From Paraburkholderia adhaesiva (GTDB lineage Bacteria > Pseudomonadota > Gammaproteobacteria > Burkholderiales > Burkholderiaceae): a stretch of 64,000 nucleotides of DNA. This document shows positions 9,161-20,067 of the stretch, one piece after another; positions within the stretch are counted from its first letter, which is position 1, and each line of letters opens with the position of its first letter. The stretch lies in assembly GCF_021390575.1 (NCBI RefSeq), contig NZ_JAJEJQ010000001.1, positions 248,001-312,000 of the forward strand. The letters run 5' to 3'. A model generated the notes under the pieces. It did not search any database. It was not told where the DNA came from and was given only the letters and a program-made list of their open reading frames with translations. The position numbers and the translations under genes are program-made.

Positions 9161-10054
9161 ATGTGCGCGACCCCGGTTTCACCTCTTCCAGTCTCATCCG
9201 ACCCCGATATACCGGGGACGGGCTCCCCAGCGAATCCCGGCTCGATCGTGCTGACCGCACCGATCGTACTGCGCTGGCGCGGCGTCGAGCCCTATCAGAT
9301 CAGCTTCGACGCGATGCGCGAGTTCACCGCCGCCCGCACCGCCGACACGCCCGACGAAATCTGGCTCGTCGAGCATCCTCCCGTTTTCACGCTGGGTCAG
9401 GCCGGCAAGCCTGAGCATCTGCTCGTCGCGAACAGCGGCATCGAACTCGTGCAGATCGACCGGGGCGGCCAGATCACGTATCACGGTCCGGGGCAGGTGG
9501 TCGCGTATTTGCTGCTCGACCTTCGCCGCCGCAAGCTGATGGTCCGCGAACTGGTCACGCTCATCGAGGCGGCCGTGATCGAAACGCTGGCGGCGTATAA
9601 TCTCGCCGGTGTTCGCAAGGACGGCGCGCCCGGCATTTACGTGCCAGATGATGCACAAAGCGACGCGAGCGCCGCGCACGCTGGCGCGAAAGTCGCCGCA
9701 CTCGGCCTGAAGATCCGCAACGGCTGCAGCTACCACGGCGTGAGCCTGAACGTTTCGATGGACCTGAGCCCGTTCCTCGCCATCAATCCGTGCGGCTACG
9801 CGGGCCTCGAAACCGTCGACATGGCGACACTCGGGGCCACTGCGAGCTGGAACGATGTGGCTGCCACGCTTGCCGCGCGGCTCGAAGCGAATCTCGATGG
9901 ACATGCACGCGCGCACAACGCACCCGATCTTCCGGTAGCCGAAGCGGCTGCCGCAGACCCCGCAGCCGAAGCGGCCGCAGGGGACCCGGCCGCACAGGCG
10001 GCCTCAGGCGGGCAACCGCCGCAACCGCAGGCCGGCACTGTACCGGCGGCCTGA
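9161..10054 (+). CDS. lipB: octanoyl-ACP:protein octanoyltransferase LipB
   Basis: A 297-residue octanoyltransferase that moves octanoyl from ACP to the lipoyl domains of dehydrogenase complexes. The [12 protein letters not shown] motif is at residues 101-112, the catalytic Lys at 184 (GLKI) and the catalytic Cys at 211 (NPCGY). It is longer than usual: about 30 residues precede the fold and the last 45 or so are a low-complexity Ala/Glu/Pro/Gln tail. lipA follows after 15 bases. Confidence 0.95.
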   Translation: MCATPVSPLPVSSDPDIPGTGSPANPGSIVLTAPIVLRWRGVEPYQISFDAMREFTAARTADTPDEIWLVEHPPVFTLGQAGKPEHLLVANSGIELVQIDRGGQITYHGPGQVVAYLLLDLRRRKLMVRELVTLIEAAVIETLAAYNLAGVRKDGAPGIYVPDDAQSDASAAHAGAKVAALGLKIRNGCSYHGVSLNVSMDLSPFLAINPCGYAGLETVDMATLGATASWNDVAATLAARLEANLDGHARAHNAPDLPVAEAAAADPAAEAAAGDPAAQAASGGQPPQPQAGTVPAA

Positions 10055-10069
10055 CTGGATCTCGACAGA

Positions 10070-11089
10070 ATGACTGACGCAACGCCCACCTCCGGCGCGA
10101 ACGCCGCAGGCACCCCTGCCACCGACGCCCAACAATACGACGCCACCGCGAAGCAGAAAGCGCAGGCGAAGACCTCGCGCATTCCGATCAAGGTCATCCC
10201 GATCGAGAAGCTCAAGAAGCCGGAATGGATCCGCGTGAAGGCGGCCACCGGCAATTCGCGCTTCTACGAGATCAAGGAAATTCTGCGCGAGCACAAGCTG
10301 CACACGGTCTGCGAGGAAGCGAGCTGCCCGAACATCGGTGAATGCTTCGGCCACGGCACCGCGACGTTCATGATCATGGGCGACAAGTGCACGCGCCGCT
10401 GCCCGTTCTGCGATGTCGGCCACGGCCGTCCCGATCCGCTCGACGTCAACGAGCCGGCGAATCTCGCGCGCACGATCGCCGCACTCAAGCTCAAGTACGT
10501 CGTGATCACGAGCGTCGACCGCGACGATCTGCGTGACGGCGGTGCTGGCCACTTCGTCGACTGCATCCGCCAGGTGCGCGAGCAGTCGCCGCAGACGCGC
10601 ATCGAAATCCTCACGCCGGACTTCCGCGGCCGTCTCGATCGCGCGCTGGAGATCCTGAACGCCGCGCCGCCCGACGTGATGAACCACAACCTCGAAACGG
10701 TGCCGCGCCTTTACAAGGAAGCGCGTCCGGGTTCGGACTACGCGCACTCGCTCAAGCTCCTGAAAGACTTCAAGGCGATGCATCCCGATGTCGCGACGAA
10801 GTCGGGCCTGATGGTGGGTCTCGGCGAAACCACGGAAGAGATTCTTCAGGTGATGCGCGACCTGCGCGCGCACGACGTCAACATGCTGACGATCGGCCAG
10901 TACCTCCAGCCGTCCGAACACCACCTGCCGGTGCGCGAATACGTGCATCCCGACGTGTTCAAGATGTACGAGGAAGAGGCGTACAAGATGGGCTTCACGC
11001 ACGCGGCCGTCGGCGCGATGGTGCGTTCGAGCTATCACGCCGATCTTCAGGCGCACGGTGCTGGCGTGGTTGACATTTCCAACGATTAA
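10070..11089 (+). CDS. lipA: lipoyl synthase LipA, C-terminus altered by transposon insertion
   Basis: A 339-residue radical SAM enzyme that inserts two sulfurs into the octanoyl chain. The auxiliary cluster ligands are Cys81, Cys86 and Cys92 ([12 protein letters not shown]), and the radical SAM cluster ligands are Cys107, Cys111 and Cys114 (CTRRCPFC). RSSYHA is close to the C-terminus. Codons after GTG at 11066 come partly from the Tn7-like element: joining the two flanks at the GTGGT duplication gives GTG GTC TGA, so the ancestral protein ended ...GAGVV with 334 residues, and the present one ends ...[10 protein letters not shown]. All catalytic residues are upstream of the change, so the enzyme should still work (inference). 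Confidence 0.95.
   Translation: MTDATPTSGANAAGTPATDAQQYDATAKQKAQAKTSRIPIKVIPIEKLKKPEWIRVKAATGNSRFYEIKEILREHKLHTVCEEASCPNIGECFGHGTATFMIMGDKCTRRCPFCDVGHGRPDPLDVNEPANLARTIAALKLKYVVITSVDRDDLRDGGAGHFVDCIRQVREQSPQTRIEILTPDFRGRLDRALEILNAAPPDVMNHNLETVPRLYKEARPGSDYAHSLKLLKDFKAMHPDVATKSGLMVGLGETTEEILQVMRDLRAHDVNMLTIGQYLQPSEHHLPVREYVHPDVFKMYEEEAYKMGFTHAAVGAMVRSSYHADLQAHGAGVVDISND
11066..11070. repeat. target-site duplication, left copy (GTGGT)
   Basis: Five bases GTGGT immediately left of the transposon end, identical to 26048-26052. Five-base duplications are the rule for Tn7-like and Tn402/Tn5053-like elements. They are codons for the last residues of lipA. Confidence 0.88.
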
Positions 11090-11140
11090 CGCGACTTAAC
11101 AACGATCGGCGCGACTACACAAAGATAAAAGCGACTGGGA
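11071..11140 (+). repeat. transposon left end with three phased transposase-binding motifs
   Basis: The terminus TGACATTTCC is followed by three copies of a 17-bp motif at 11080-11096 (CAACGATTAACGCGACT), 11100-11116 (CAACGATCGGCGCGACT) and 11120-11136 (CAAAGATAAAAGCGACT). Starts are exactly 20 bases apart. Such arrays are bound by TnsB in Tn7; here binding by the TniA protein is inferred. The first copy overlaps the new end of lipA and the third is just upstream of the GTG start at 11147. Confidence 0.85.
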
Positions 11141-11146
11141 GACTGG

Positions 11147-12871
11147 GTGAGTCGGACGATTCCACCGATAAAGGAGTTTCCGAAGGACGGCCGCGTCTGG
11201 CGTGTGGACTGGTTTGGGGCTGTCGAGCGGAACTACGACATCCCCTCCGAACCTTACCTCCAAGTCGTCATCAGCCCGCTACGTGAAGGGGCGACCGACT
11301 ACGCGTCGAACAGTTCTGTCGTCCATGACGACCGCAAGACGATCCTGATCGGCGTCGGCCAGCTTCCGCTGCTCTCCATCGGCTCGCTGTGGCAGGACGG
11401 CCACTGCCTGCCACAGCGAGCCGGGATGACGACGACGCTCGACGGTCTCGACATTTCTGACGAGACGACCTGTGTTGTCCGGGCCAACCTGGTCGAAGCT
11501 GGCCAGCAGCTCATACCGTTCAGCGCTCATCGCGTCGGCGGCGCGGGTTTGGAAAGCAGGTGCATCGCTGTCGCTTGGAAGGGCGACCCCTACGGCGTGC
11601 TCATCCCGATGGCCGAGATCGTGCGTTTCTACTACGCCACCTCCACTGATCTTGCACACGCACTCTTTGCCGGCGCATTTCGGCACGACCTTAATTCGTT
11701 AATCAACGCAGAAGAAAGCGGCTACGTGTCAGCCGAAGATCGCTGTGTCCTCAAGCTGCGGCAGCATCTAGAGGACGAGGACGGCTGGATCACCGGACGC
11801 ATACTGAACTCGGAAGAGGCTTGGCACGGCGCTACGCTTTTGCACGACACTCTTATGAAGGAGTCCGTGAACCATCGTCGGGTTCATATGGAGACCTGTT
11901 TCCCGTTCGGCGGCCCGACGAATCTGACCGTGCATTACAAGCCCATCATGTCGATGGGCCGACGACGGCATTTGGTGTTCGCTATCGATCGCTGTACCGC
12001 ACCTTTTCCGTTCCGGAACCTCTCGATTCTGCGCGACAACGACAGCCGCCAGGGAGACCCGTCGACGGATCTGCCGGAGGACGAGAAGTTGCCGGCCTTC
12101 ATGCAAGTCGCGAGCTCGCGTACCGACGCCGGGAAGACGCAGTTGCAAAGCCGAAACGAGGCGAGCAGCACCTTCGTGCCGGTGAAGCTGCTGTTCCCGA
12201 CTGATCGCTTTGCCGACATCGCAGGCAAGGTGCCCGACAAGCCGCTTAAGGACCATTGCCAGTACAAGGGCCGGGGCATGAAGACCTTTCGTCCGGCTGA
12301 AGTGGCAGAGCTAAGCACCGGCGGAGGCTCGGGCGCCGAGCAGAATATCGCGCGAGCCAAGGTGGTAGGGCCTATCGTGAGGCGCACTGGATTGCTACAA
12401 AGCTTCGAATCGTTTGTCGCTGCAATCGCCGAGTTGAACAGGCTTCCTGGTGTTTCGGCGGCGGTCCGTTCGCCCGTCACAGGCACGGAGTTCGTACCGC
12501 TGCTGAGGTCGCCGCATACTAGGCAATGGTCGTATCTGCAGTCGGAAACGAAGGCTCGGCGGCGGGTCATTGTGGCGGATGCCCGCGTCGAGACAATGCA
12601 TTTCAGTCTGATCGAATTCGAGTGGCGGAAGGGGGAGAGTTACAAACTCGGCGTGGTCTGGAAGACCGACACTACTCGACTTTGCAACGCTGAACTTCAT
12701 GAGGTATTGTTCTCACTCGCAAATGCCGAAGGGTGCTGGGAGAACGCAAAAATTCCGAATGGGATAGATCTTCAAGCGCTAAAGCATACTTGGCCGACTA
12801 TCGCAAACTGTAGCAGCAGTTTACTCATGCGGATGACGAGCCTCGTCTCGGGTTCAGTGTCACTACCGTAA
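11147..12871 (+). CDS. transposon-encoded protein, possibly TnsE-like
   Basis: A 574-residue protein that begins with GTG inside the transposon left end. No well-known catalytic motif is visible. Two stretches recall Tn7 TnsE: a mid-protein IPMAEIVRFYYATS segment (residues about 155-170, compare the IPQLELAR region of TnsE) and a C-terminal run RVIVADARVETMHFSLIEF about residues 467-485 in a region resembling the TnsE C-terminal domain. Length (TnsE is 538 residues) also fits. TnsE directs Tn7 to replicating DNA such as conjugative plasmids. Unlike Tn7, the gene is at the opposite end from tnsABC. The assignment rests on remembered similarity only; otherwise it is a hypothetical transposon protein. 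Confidence 0.45.
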   Translation: MSRTIPPIKEFPKDGRVWRVDWFGAVERNYDIPSEPYLQVVISPLREGATDYASNSSVVHDDRKTILIGVGQLPLLSIGSLWQDGHCLPQRAGMTTTLDGLDISDETTCVVRANLVEAGQQLIPFSAHRVGGAGLESRCIAVAWKGDPYGVLIPMAEIVRFYYATSTDLAHALFAGAFRHDLNSLINAEESGYVSAEDRCVLKLRQHLEDEDGWITGRILNSEEAWHGATLLHDTLMKESVNHRRVHMETCFPFGGPTNLTVHYKPIMSMGRRRHLVFAIDRCTAPFPFRNLSILRDNDSRQGDPSTDLPEDEKLPAFMQVASSRTDAGKTQLQSRNEASSTFVPVKLLFPTDRFADIAGKVPDKPLKDHCQYKGRGMKTFRPAEVAELSTGGGSGAEQNIARAKVVGPIVRRTGLLQSFESFVAAIAELNRLPGVSAAVRSPVTGTEFVPLLRSPHTRQWSYLQSETKARRRVIVADARVETMHFSLIEFEWRKGESYKLGVVWKTDTTRLCNAELHEVLFSLANAEGCWENAKIPNGIDLQALKHTWPTIANCSSSLLMRMTSLVSGSVSLP

Positions 12872-12989
12872 GTTGTCCTGATATGCGGTTGGTAGATTAG
12901 TCAGCGAACACCGTCAAAATTCGTGTCAGTAAGGTAGACTCGCTGCAAAAATCAAACTGGCAAACTGCTGAGTCAAATGGAGATTCACT

Positions 12990-14580
<1,591 letters not shown>

Positions 14581-14790
14581 CAGACACCTCTTCATGGCGA
14601 CCATTCTCGCCTAAATCAGTGTCCGGATTCATTAGACCACTACAATCAGCGCTGGCTTGTAAATAAGCGCCGCTTTGCGCACCAGCACGGCCTGATTTCG
14701 ACTGGAGCTCCATGGCCTTGCTGAATTTGCTGCCAGCATGTAGAGGCAAATTCTGTCCCGTGCATAAGGTGCACAACACCCATCCCGCGT

Positions 14791-16164
14791 TCATCTCTTA
14801 CCCAGACCACCGCGTACAAGCAAATTTAGCACCTGACCGCCGGGCACAAGACTAATTGAAGCGTGTCGGTGTGCCAGCGCCACCGGAACAATCGCATTGT
14901 CGTATAGGTCCATCTCGAAGTGCCGGATCACGTCGCAAGCGCGTTGCACCTGGTCACCGTAGCGCTCGATCTCAGTTTTCGCAAGTGCGAAAGCACGCCC
15001 ACCGCCGTTATGGCTCTTGTCCGCAAACGGGTACGGAAGCGCGAAATTGAACATTCGGCCCCGTTCCGTCTTAAATAGGAAGTCCTGACCGTAATAAGTT
15101 TCATTGCCGAAATTGGCAGCCGGGTTGTCCGAGCCGGTGACGTAGGTGTTGCGATAGTCGTCATCGACTATTCGCAGCATGCCGTCACCGAGGAAGCGTT
15201 CGAGCAGGAGAGCATGATTCATGAGCCCTCCAGTCTTTTGCAACCCTATAACGAGCATCGGACTCAAGCCAAGTTCGGCGAGACGGGTGTTCACTTTATG
15301 GATGAGCGCCTGCAAGCGGAGCGAGAGCTTAGCGGGTTCGCCGAACACGGCCAGCGGCCCATCCAGCACGAACGCGATGTCCGACAACGCACCTGGATGT
15401 ACATCGAACACTTGCAAAATGTAGGCGCCGAGCATGAGGTGTTCGACGGCGTTCATCATCCGCGTCATCGCGCTGCTGTTGTCGCCGTAATCGCTGATAC
15501 CTTCGTGCAGGCGAAGCCAATCCGTAACGAACACCTCCGCGCCGCAATTTGCGCACTGGACCACATCGCTCGCATTGAATTCGATGCGAGCATCGTCATG
15601 CCCGCACGATGGACAAGCGCTGATCGTCGGCGTCGTCGTGCCGATCAGTGCGCGTAGCGTCTTGGTCAGGTGCATTGGTGCTTGAGCATCGCCGCGATTG
15701 GTGCTCATTTGGTCGAACAACGCCCGCCGGAAGCCATGCTTGACGCTAAAAATGCCCTTGTAGCGAATATTGCTGCCCGGCATAGTGAATGTAATCGGCG
15801 AAGCCGACCGGTGCATGTCCGCGACCTTGAACGGATCAACAAAGTGGTTCGATGGGTCAAGCAAGTCGGCGTACGTGTCTATATTGACAAGCACGTGACT
15901 TACTTTCAGAAAGCCAACTTGGGTGCTCGGTAGCTTGTCGCTGATCGGCGTATCGCTCTTGCTGGCGTCCGACGCTACTACAAAGCGCGGTAAGCGCGGA
16001 GGTGTGCTGCGGGGCGCAGGCTGAAAACGTGATGCCAGAGCACGCCCCTCCTCATCGGATGGTTCGCGCAGGTAACTGCAGTTCGAAAGGAAAGTCTGCA
16101 CATCCGGGTTGCGGACAAAGTCTGCATGCCCGCCTTTACCTGCTGTTTCTCGCGCATAGGGCAT
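14791..16164 (-). CDS. NurA-domain nuclease with zinc ribbon
   Basis: A 457-residue protein assigned to the NurA nuclease fold. An acidic motif FVVASDAS has Asp66, and a second, AFVLDGPLAVFG, has Asp268; both match metal-ligand positions of NurA. A zinc ribbon (Cys184, Cys187, Cys204, Cys207) is inserted between them. In archaea NurA works with HerA to resect DNA ends, and bacterial HerA-NurA pairs occur in defence loci. The ATG at 16164 lies one base after the stop of the HerA-like gene, so the two are translationally coupled. Between this gene and the IS (14645-14790) nothing is recognisable. Confidence 0.8.
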   Translation of the reverse strand: MPYARETAGKGGHADFVRNPDVQTFLSNCSYLREPSDEEGRALASRFQPAPRSTPPRLPRFVVASDASKSDTPISDKLPSTQVGFLKVSHVLVNIDTYADLLDPSNHFVDPFKVADMHRSASPITFTMPGSNIRYKGIFSVKHGFRRALFDQMSTNRGDAQAPMHLTKTLRALIGTTTPTISACPSCGHDDARIEFNASDVVQCANCGAEVFVTDWLRLHEGISDYGDNSSAMTRMMNAVEHLMLGAYILQVFDVHPGALSDIAFVLDGPLAVFGEPAKLSLRLQALIHKVNTRLAELGLSPMLVIGLQKTGGLMNHALLLERFLGDGMLRIVDDDYRNTYVTGSDNPAANFGNETYYGQDFLFKTERGRMFNFALPYPFADKSHNGGGRAFALAKTEIERYGDQVQRACDVIRHFEMDLYDNAIVPVALAHRHASISLVPGGQVLNLLVRGGLGKR

Positions 16165-16165
16165 G

Positions 16166-18256
16166 TTAGATACCTGCCTTGTCCTGCGGACCAACCTTAA
16201 TTTGCTCGATGTGCGCCTTAATTGCTTGTGGAGTGAACCGGTTGATCTGCGTCGGGATCACGAATGGAGCCGACAGCGTCTTGATGCGAGCGAAGCCGAC
16301 ATCCTGGGCACTCTTGAGAGACGGCAGAAAATCCTCGAAATCGTAGAATTTGCCTAACGTTTTCAGTTCGTCGTCGTTGTTGAGGTGCGTGACGAACCAG
16401 TTCTCTGTGTTAGCAAGAATGTTGGGGTGGACCGAAGATGGCTCCTGCGTGGCATACACGAAAGCTATTCTGGCTTTCGCCCCCTCCTTGGCAATACGTG
16501 GCCACGTTGTGTCTAGGTCAATCTTTTTGCCGACGAGGTTGTGTGCCTCCTCAACATAGAGCACGATATTCTGCGGCATCTCACCACGGTTTAGTGTGCC
16601 CATTTGACGCTCGAAAATCTGTTTTGCAATGCGTTCCGATAAAACTTTGCGGATTTCCACTGGACCAGCGGACAAATCGAGAATCACAATCTTGCCTGCA
16701 TCGAGATGCCGCACGATTTCCGCAGTGACATCCTGAACGCGCCGCGACGAATGATATGGCAGATACTTCTGTATCGCACGCCACCCACCAAACGACTGCT
16801 TACGGCTTGTCTCCCGCGCCAACATGTTCAACATGGCTTCGAGCAACGGATCAACCCAAGAGTTTCCTGCCGTAGACGACGATAATCCGATGGTTGCTTG
16901 CCGTTGCGTTGCTTGGTTTTCCCGAACAGCCAAATTTATCGCGCGGATCTGTTCGAACCATGCAGCTGCTTGTGCAGGCGGAAGTTTGTCCGTCGTCGGC
17001 ACTGCAACATCGGGATTTCCCTGTTGCTGTTGCCAGGCGTTCATTTGATCGATCAAGCTCTTGGAGCGGGGTACGTCAACCTTGAATCCAGAAGGAATGG
17101 GATACCGAGCTCGCGACAAAATGCACTGGAAGACAGCTACATGACGTTCCCAGCGCAAATGCTCGCCCTTTTCTGAAGCATCGGGCTCTTCGAGTGTAGC
17201 CGACATGAAGGCATCGAGGTCCTGTCCCGTGAACGGCGAGGATTCCTGCTTGAACAGAGCCTGGATGAGATTCAATCCCTGCCCAGGCTCCGAATAGAAG
17301 TTGGTGCGCAAGTCTTCGAATCCCGGCGTATCGAGCGCGCGGTAGCGCACAACGCGGTCTCCGAAGACATCAGCAATTGAGCTGCCGTCGTCTTGGTGAT
17401 TGGCGTTCGCATATTCGCCGTTGATATCGAAAATCAGTTGTCCAACATTGATGCCAGATTTCATGGCCGCCAACGTTACTGCCGAAACCGTCGTTTTGAC
17501 GGTGTTTGATTTACCAGTACGGGTCATCCCAAGGACGGCGGTACGCCGAGCGAGGAAGTCCGCCGGCTGGATTTCGACGTGGACATACTCACCGCTTGCG
17601 CGTTGCAACCGGTTCGTAGAGGTGTATCGAACTGTTCCGATGTCAATAGGTTGAGGGACATTGTGAAAACCCGCCTTCTTGGCCTCCTCTGCCGCCTTAG
17701 CTCGAACCTCCGGGTTTACGTGGTTCACGATGCGCGCCAGAGCATCGCTACGCGGCTTGTACGCCCGCATGCGCGGAAGGCTCATGAACGTCTCGACATC
17801 GCTACCAAGGCGCAGTAAATCATCCTGCATGAAAAACGTGCCGAGTACTCGGCAGCGCAGCCCACCCCATTGCAATTCGCTGCGGGTCATCGGGTCGAGG
17901 CCGTCGTTACCGTTGCCGGGAAGCCTTTCTTCGGCACGTCGGCGCTGGTGGTGCTCAATGCGAGTGCGCACCATGTCAGCATCTTGTGGCAGGGCAGCCG
18001 GTTCAAGCACGCGCAGCAGTACCACCTCCTGATCAATAAGCGGAGCTTCGTTAAAACGCGTCGGATCGAAGCCGGCCGCGACCAGGAAGGAGTTATGCGC
18101 CAAACCGTCGACGGCATGTTTAAAGCTGTCGTTGGTTTGAACATACGCCTCGTCGTAGCGAAGGTTGTAGACATAGCCAACGAAAGACCGATCGATGTCA
18201 CCGATCAGCAGACTAAGCGGATGGCTGGCAGTGATTTGGTTGAGGATGTTGTTCAT
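16166..18256 (-). CDS. herA: HerA-type DNA translocase ATPase (DUF87)
   Basis: A 696-residue hexameric-type ATPase of the HerA/FtsK superfamily. An N-terminal HAS-barrel-like region (starting SLLIGDIDRSFVGYV) precedes Walker A GMTRTGKSN at residues 243-251 and Walker B IVLYVEEAHN at about 563-572; the C-terminal arm ends near KVGPQDKAGI. HerA pumps DNA and feeds it to a nuclease, here most likely the NurA-like protein encoded directly downstream. The ATG at 18256 was chosen by similarity; an ATG at 18271 in the same frame is possible, and no strong ribosome site helps decide. Confidence 0.88.
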   Translation of the reverse strand: MNNILNQITASHPLSLLIGDIDRSFVGYVYNLRYDEAYVQTNDSFKHAVDGLAHNSFLVAAGFDPTRFNEAPLIDQEVVLLRVLEPAALPQDADMVRTRIEHHQRRRAEERLPGNGNDGLDPMTRSELQWGGLRCRVLGTFFMQDDLLRLGSDVETFMSLPRMRAYKPRSDALARIVNHVNPEVRAKAAEEAKKAGFHNVPQPIDIGTVRYTSTNRLQRASGEYVHVEIQPADFLARRTAVLGMTRTGKSNTVKTTVSAVTLAAMKSGINVGQLIFDINGEYANANHQDDGSSIADVFGDRVVRYRALDTPGFEDLRTNFYSEPGQGLNLIQALFKQESSPFTGQDLDAFMSATLEEPDASEKGEHLRWERHVAVFQCILSRARYPIPSGFKVDVPRSKSLIDQMNAWQQQQGNPDVAVPTTDKLPPAQAAAWFEQIRAINLAVRENQATQRQATIGLSSSTAGNSWVDPLLEAMLNMLARETSRKQSFGGWRAIQKYLPYHSSRRVQDVTAEIVRHLDAGKIVILDLSAGPVEIRKVLSERIAKQIFERQMGTLNRGEMPQNIVLYVEEAHNLVGKKIDLDTTWPRIAKEGAKARIAFVYATQEPSSVHPNILANTENWFVTHLNNDDELKTLGKFYDFEDFLPSLKSAQDVGFARIKTLSAPFVIPTQINRFTPQAIKAHIEQIKVGPQDKAGI

Positions 18257-18693
18257 GGCGACGCCATCCATAGGGGGTATGCTCGAAATTGATATGTTGA
18301 TGTAAATCAAATCGTTCTGGCAAACTAACTTCCACCGAGTTTGCCAATTGACCACGTTCTGAACCGCTCCCCTCCTTTGCTTGGGCGGACGGGATCAAAG
18401 CGCGCTTACCCGCATGGCTACAAGCCCTCAAGTCGGGCTACCACTGTCTCCGCAGGCGGAGAGCAAATGTTTATGCGGAATGAGAATTTTGTGGTGAAGC
18501 TAGGTGATTGAATTTAAATTAAAATAAGACTTTTGTACAGCCGACGCAGTGTTCTTGCTTGCTAGTTTGGGCGTGAAGTGCGAAATAGGAATCGCCTGAT
18601 CTGTTGATTGTGTCTGTCGATAGTCGTAAATTCGCCGCACACGAAAAAGGGGCGATACGCCCGCGACGTCGGCCTTCATGTTTAGGGGTGACC
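18257..18693. promoter_or_regulatory. 437-base divergent intergenic region between herA and the ParB-like gene
   Basis: No gene is supported. It must hold promoters for the leftward herA-nurA pair and the rightward ParB-like and methyltransferase pair. It is AT-richer than the rest, with AT-only stretches near 18510-18530. A CTCCGCAGGCGGAG inverted repeat at about 18449-18462 could be an operator or hairpin. No sigma-70 promoter at full consensus was identified. Confidence 0.4.
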
Positions 18694-20031
18694 ATGCGAT
18701 ACGATGCTGTTCCGCTAGAAAAACTTGAGTTCGATCTAAACAATCCGAGATTTGAGCCTTGCAACAATCAGTTGGAAGCGCTGGCGCTGCTTTGTTCGGA
18801 TAGCGGAAAAATTTCAACGTTGATGCGGCATATCGCTGAAAACGGGCTGAATCCGACTGAGCGAATTATTGTTGTGCCGTCAGGGAAACGGGGGAAATTT
18901 GTGGTGCTGGAGGGAAATCGGCGCTTAGCAGCATTAAAGCTGCTCTCGAAACCGGAGATGGTTGACGCGATTGACATCTCGGACGCTGCCAGCAAAGCCC
19001 TTCGCAAAAGTGCATCAGTTGATTTTGATGACTCAGAAATCGAGAGAATCGAATCTGTAGTGTTTGATGGCAAGGATGAAGCCAACATATGGGTTGACCT
19101 TAAACACACGGGTGAGAATGGTGGCGCGGGTGTGGTTGGATGGGACGGCTTGCAGACTGCAAGATATCGGCAATCGGATCCAACGCTAGCGGTTATCGAA
19201 TTCGCGATTGGAGCTGGGCTATTGCCTAAAGATGACGCCATTGCGAAGTCATTCCCAATTACAAATCTCCAGCGGCTACTCGCAGATCCTTATGTGCGGG
19301 CGGCGTTGGGGATCCATGTTTCAAGGGGAGAAGTCACCTCTGATTTGAGTCGCACTGAAATGGAAAAAGGTCTCCGCCGAGTTTTGACCGACCTTGCGAG
19401 CGGAAAAGTTACCGTAACGGACATCAAGCGCAAGTCTGATCGAGCCGCGTACGTTGACAAGTTGCCAAAGCGGGAATTACCAAATTTATCGGCAAAAGTG
19501 CCGCAATGGTCGTTGAAAAAGCCACAAAATGCGGCTGAGGATGTCAATGGCGCATCGAAAGTGACGGTTGGCACTCAGCGGTCCAGCAAGGATCGCTTGT
19601 ATCTTATTCCGCGAGAGCTGAAGCTCGAAATTAACGACCACCGGCTGAACAAAATTTACTGGGAGCTCAAGCGAGATTTGAAGCTCGGCGTTGTAGCCAA
19701 TGCCGCTGCCGTCCTGTTTCGAACGTTCGTCGAATTGACGCTGGACTTGTACTTGGAGACGAACGGTCTTCCCACAACGAGGAAGGGCTATGATCTGAAG
19801 CTCGATGACAAGATCGGTAGCGCGATCACGCACCTCGAATCGCAGGGAGCGTTGACCGCAAAGGGTTCACGCCTCGCGCGCATGACCACGCACCAAGACT
19901 CAGTTAGCAATCCACTAACGTTTCACGCGTTCGTTCATGATCGGACTGCACAACCTACGGCCGTTGCCCTAATCGCCATGTGGACACACGTCGAGCCGTT
20001 GCTTGTCGCCATTTATAAGGCGATGAAGTAA
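18694..20031 (+). CDS. ParB/Srx-like N-terminal domain protein of the defence cargo
   Basis: A 445-residue protein. Residues 1-85 look like a ParB/sulfiredoxin-type domain: IPLEKL-like opening (VPLEKLEFDLNNPRF), IAENGLNPTERIIVV and the signature EGNRRLAAL at 73-81. This fold binds or hydrolyses nucleotides in ParB and in several defence proteins. The middle (about 240-300) is basic, and the C-terminal 140 residues are helical with no recognised motif. The ATG at 18694 has AGGGGTG just upstream; the frame is open before it but unlike protein. The methyltransferase gene follows after 36 bases, suggesting one unit. Confidence 0.7.
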   Translation: MRYDAVPLEKLEFDLNNPRFEPCNNQLEALALLCSDSGKISTLMRHIAENGLNPTERIIVVPSGKRGKFVVLEGNRRLAALKLLSKPEMVDAIDISDAASKALRKSASVDFDDSEIERIESVVFDGKDEANIWVDLKHTGENGGAGVVGWDGLQTARYRQSDPTLAVIEFAIGAGLLPKDDAIAKSFPITNLQRLLADPYVRAALGIHVSRGEVTSDLSRTEMEKGLRRVLTDLASGKVTVTDIKRKSDRAAYVDKLPKRELPNLSAKVPQWSLKKPQNAAEDVNGASKVTVGTQRSSKDRLYLIPRELKLEINDHRLNKIYWELKRDLKLGVVANAAAVLFRTFVELTLDLYLETNGLPTTRKGYDLKLDDKIGSAITHLESQGALTAKGSRLARMTTHQDSVSNPLTFHAFVHDRTAQPTAVALIAMWTHVEPLLVAIYKAMK

Positions 20032-20067
20032 TGCTGGCCAGCGCGGTCGCGGCCTGTTAACATTCAC

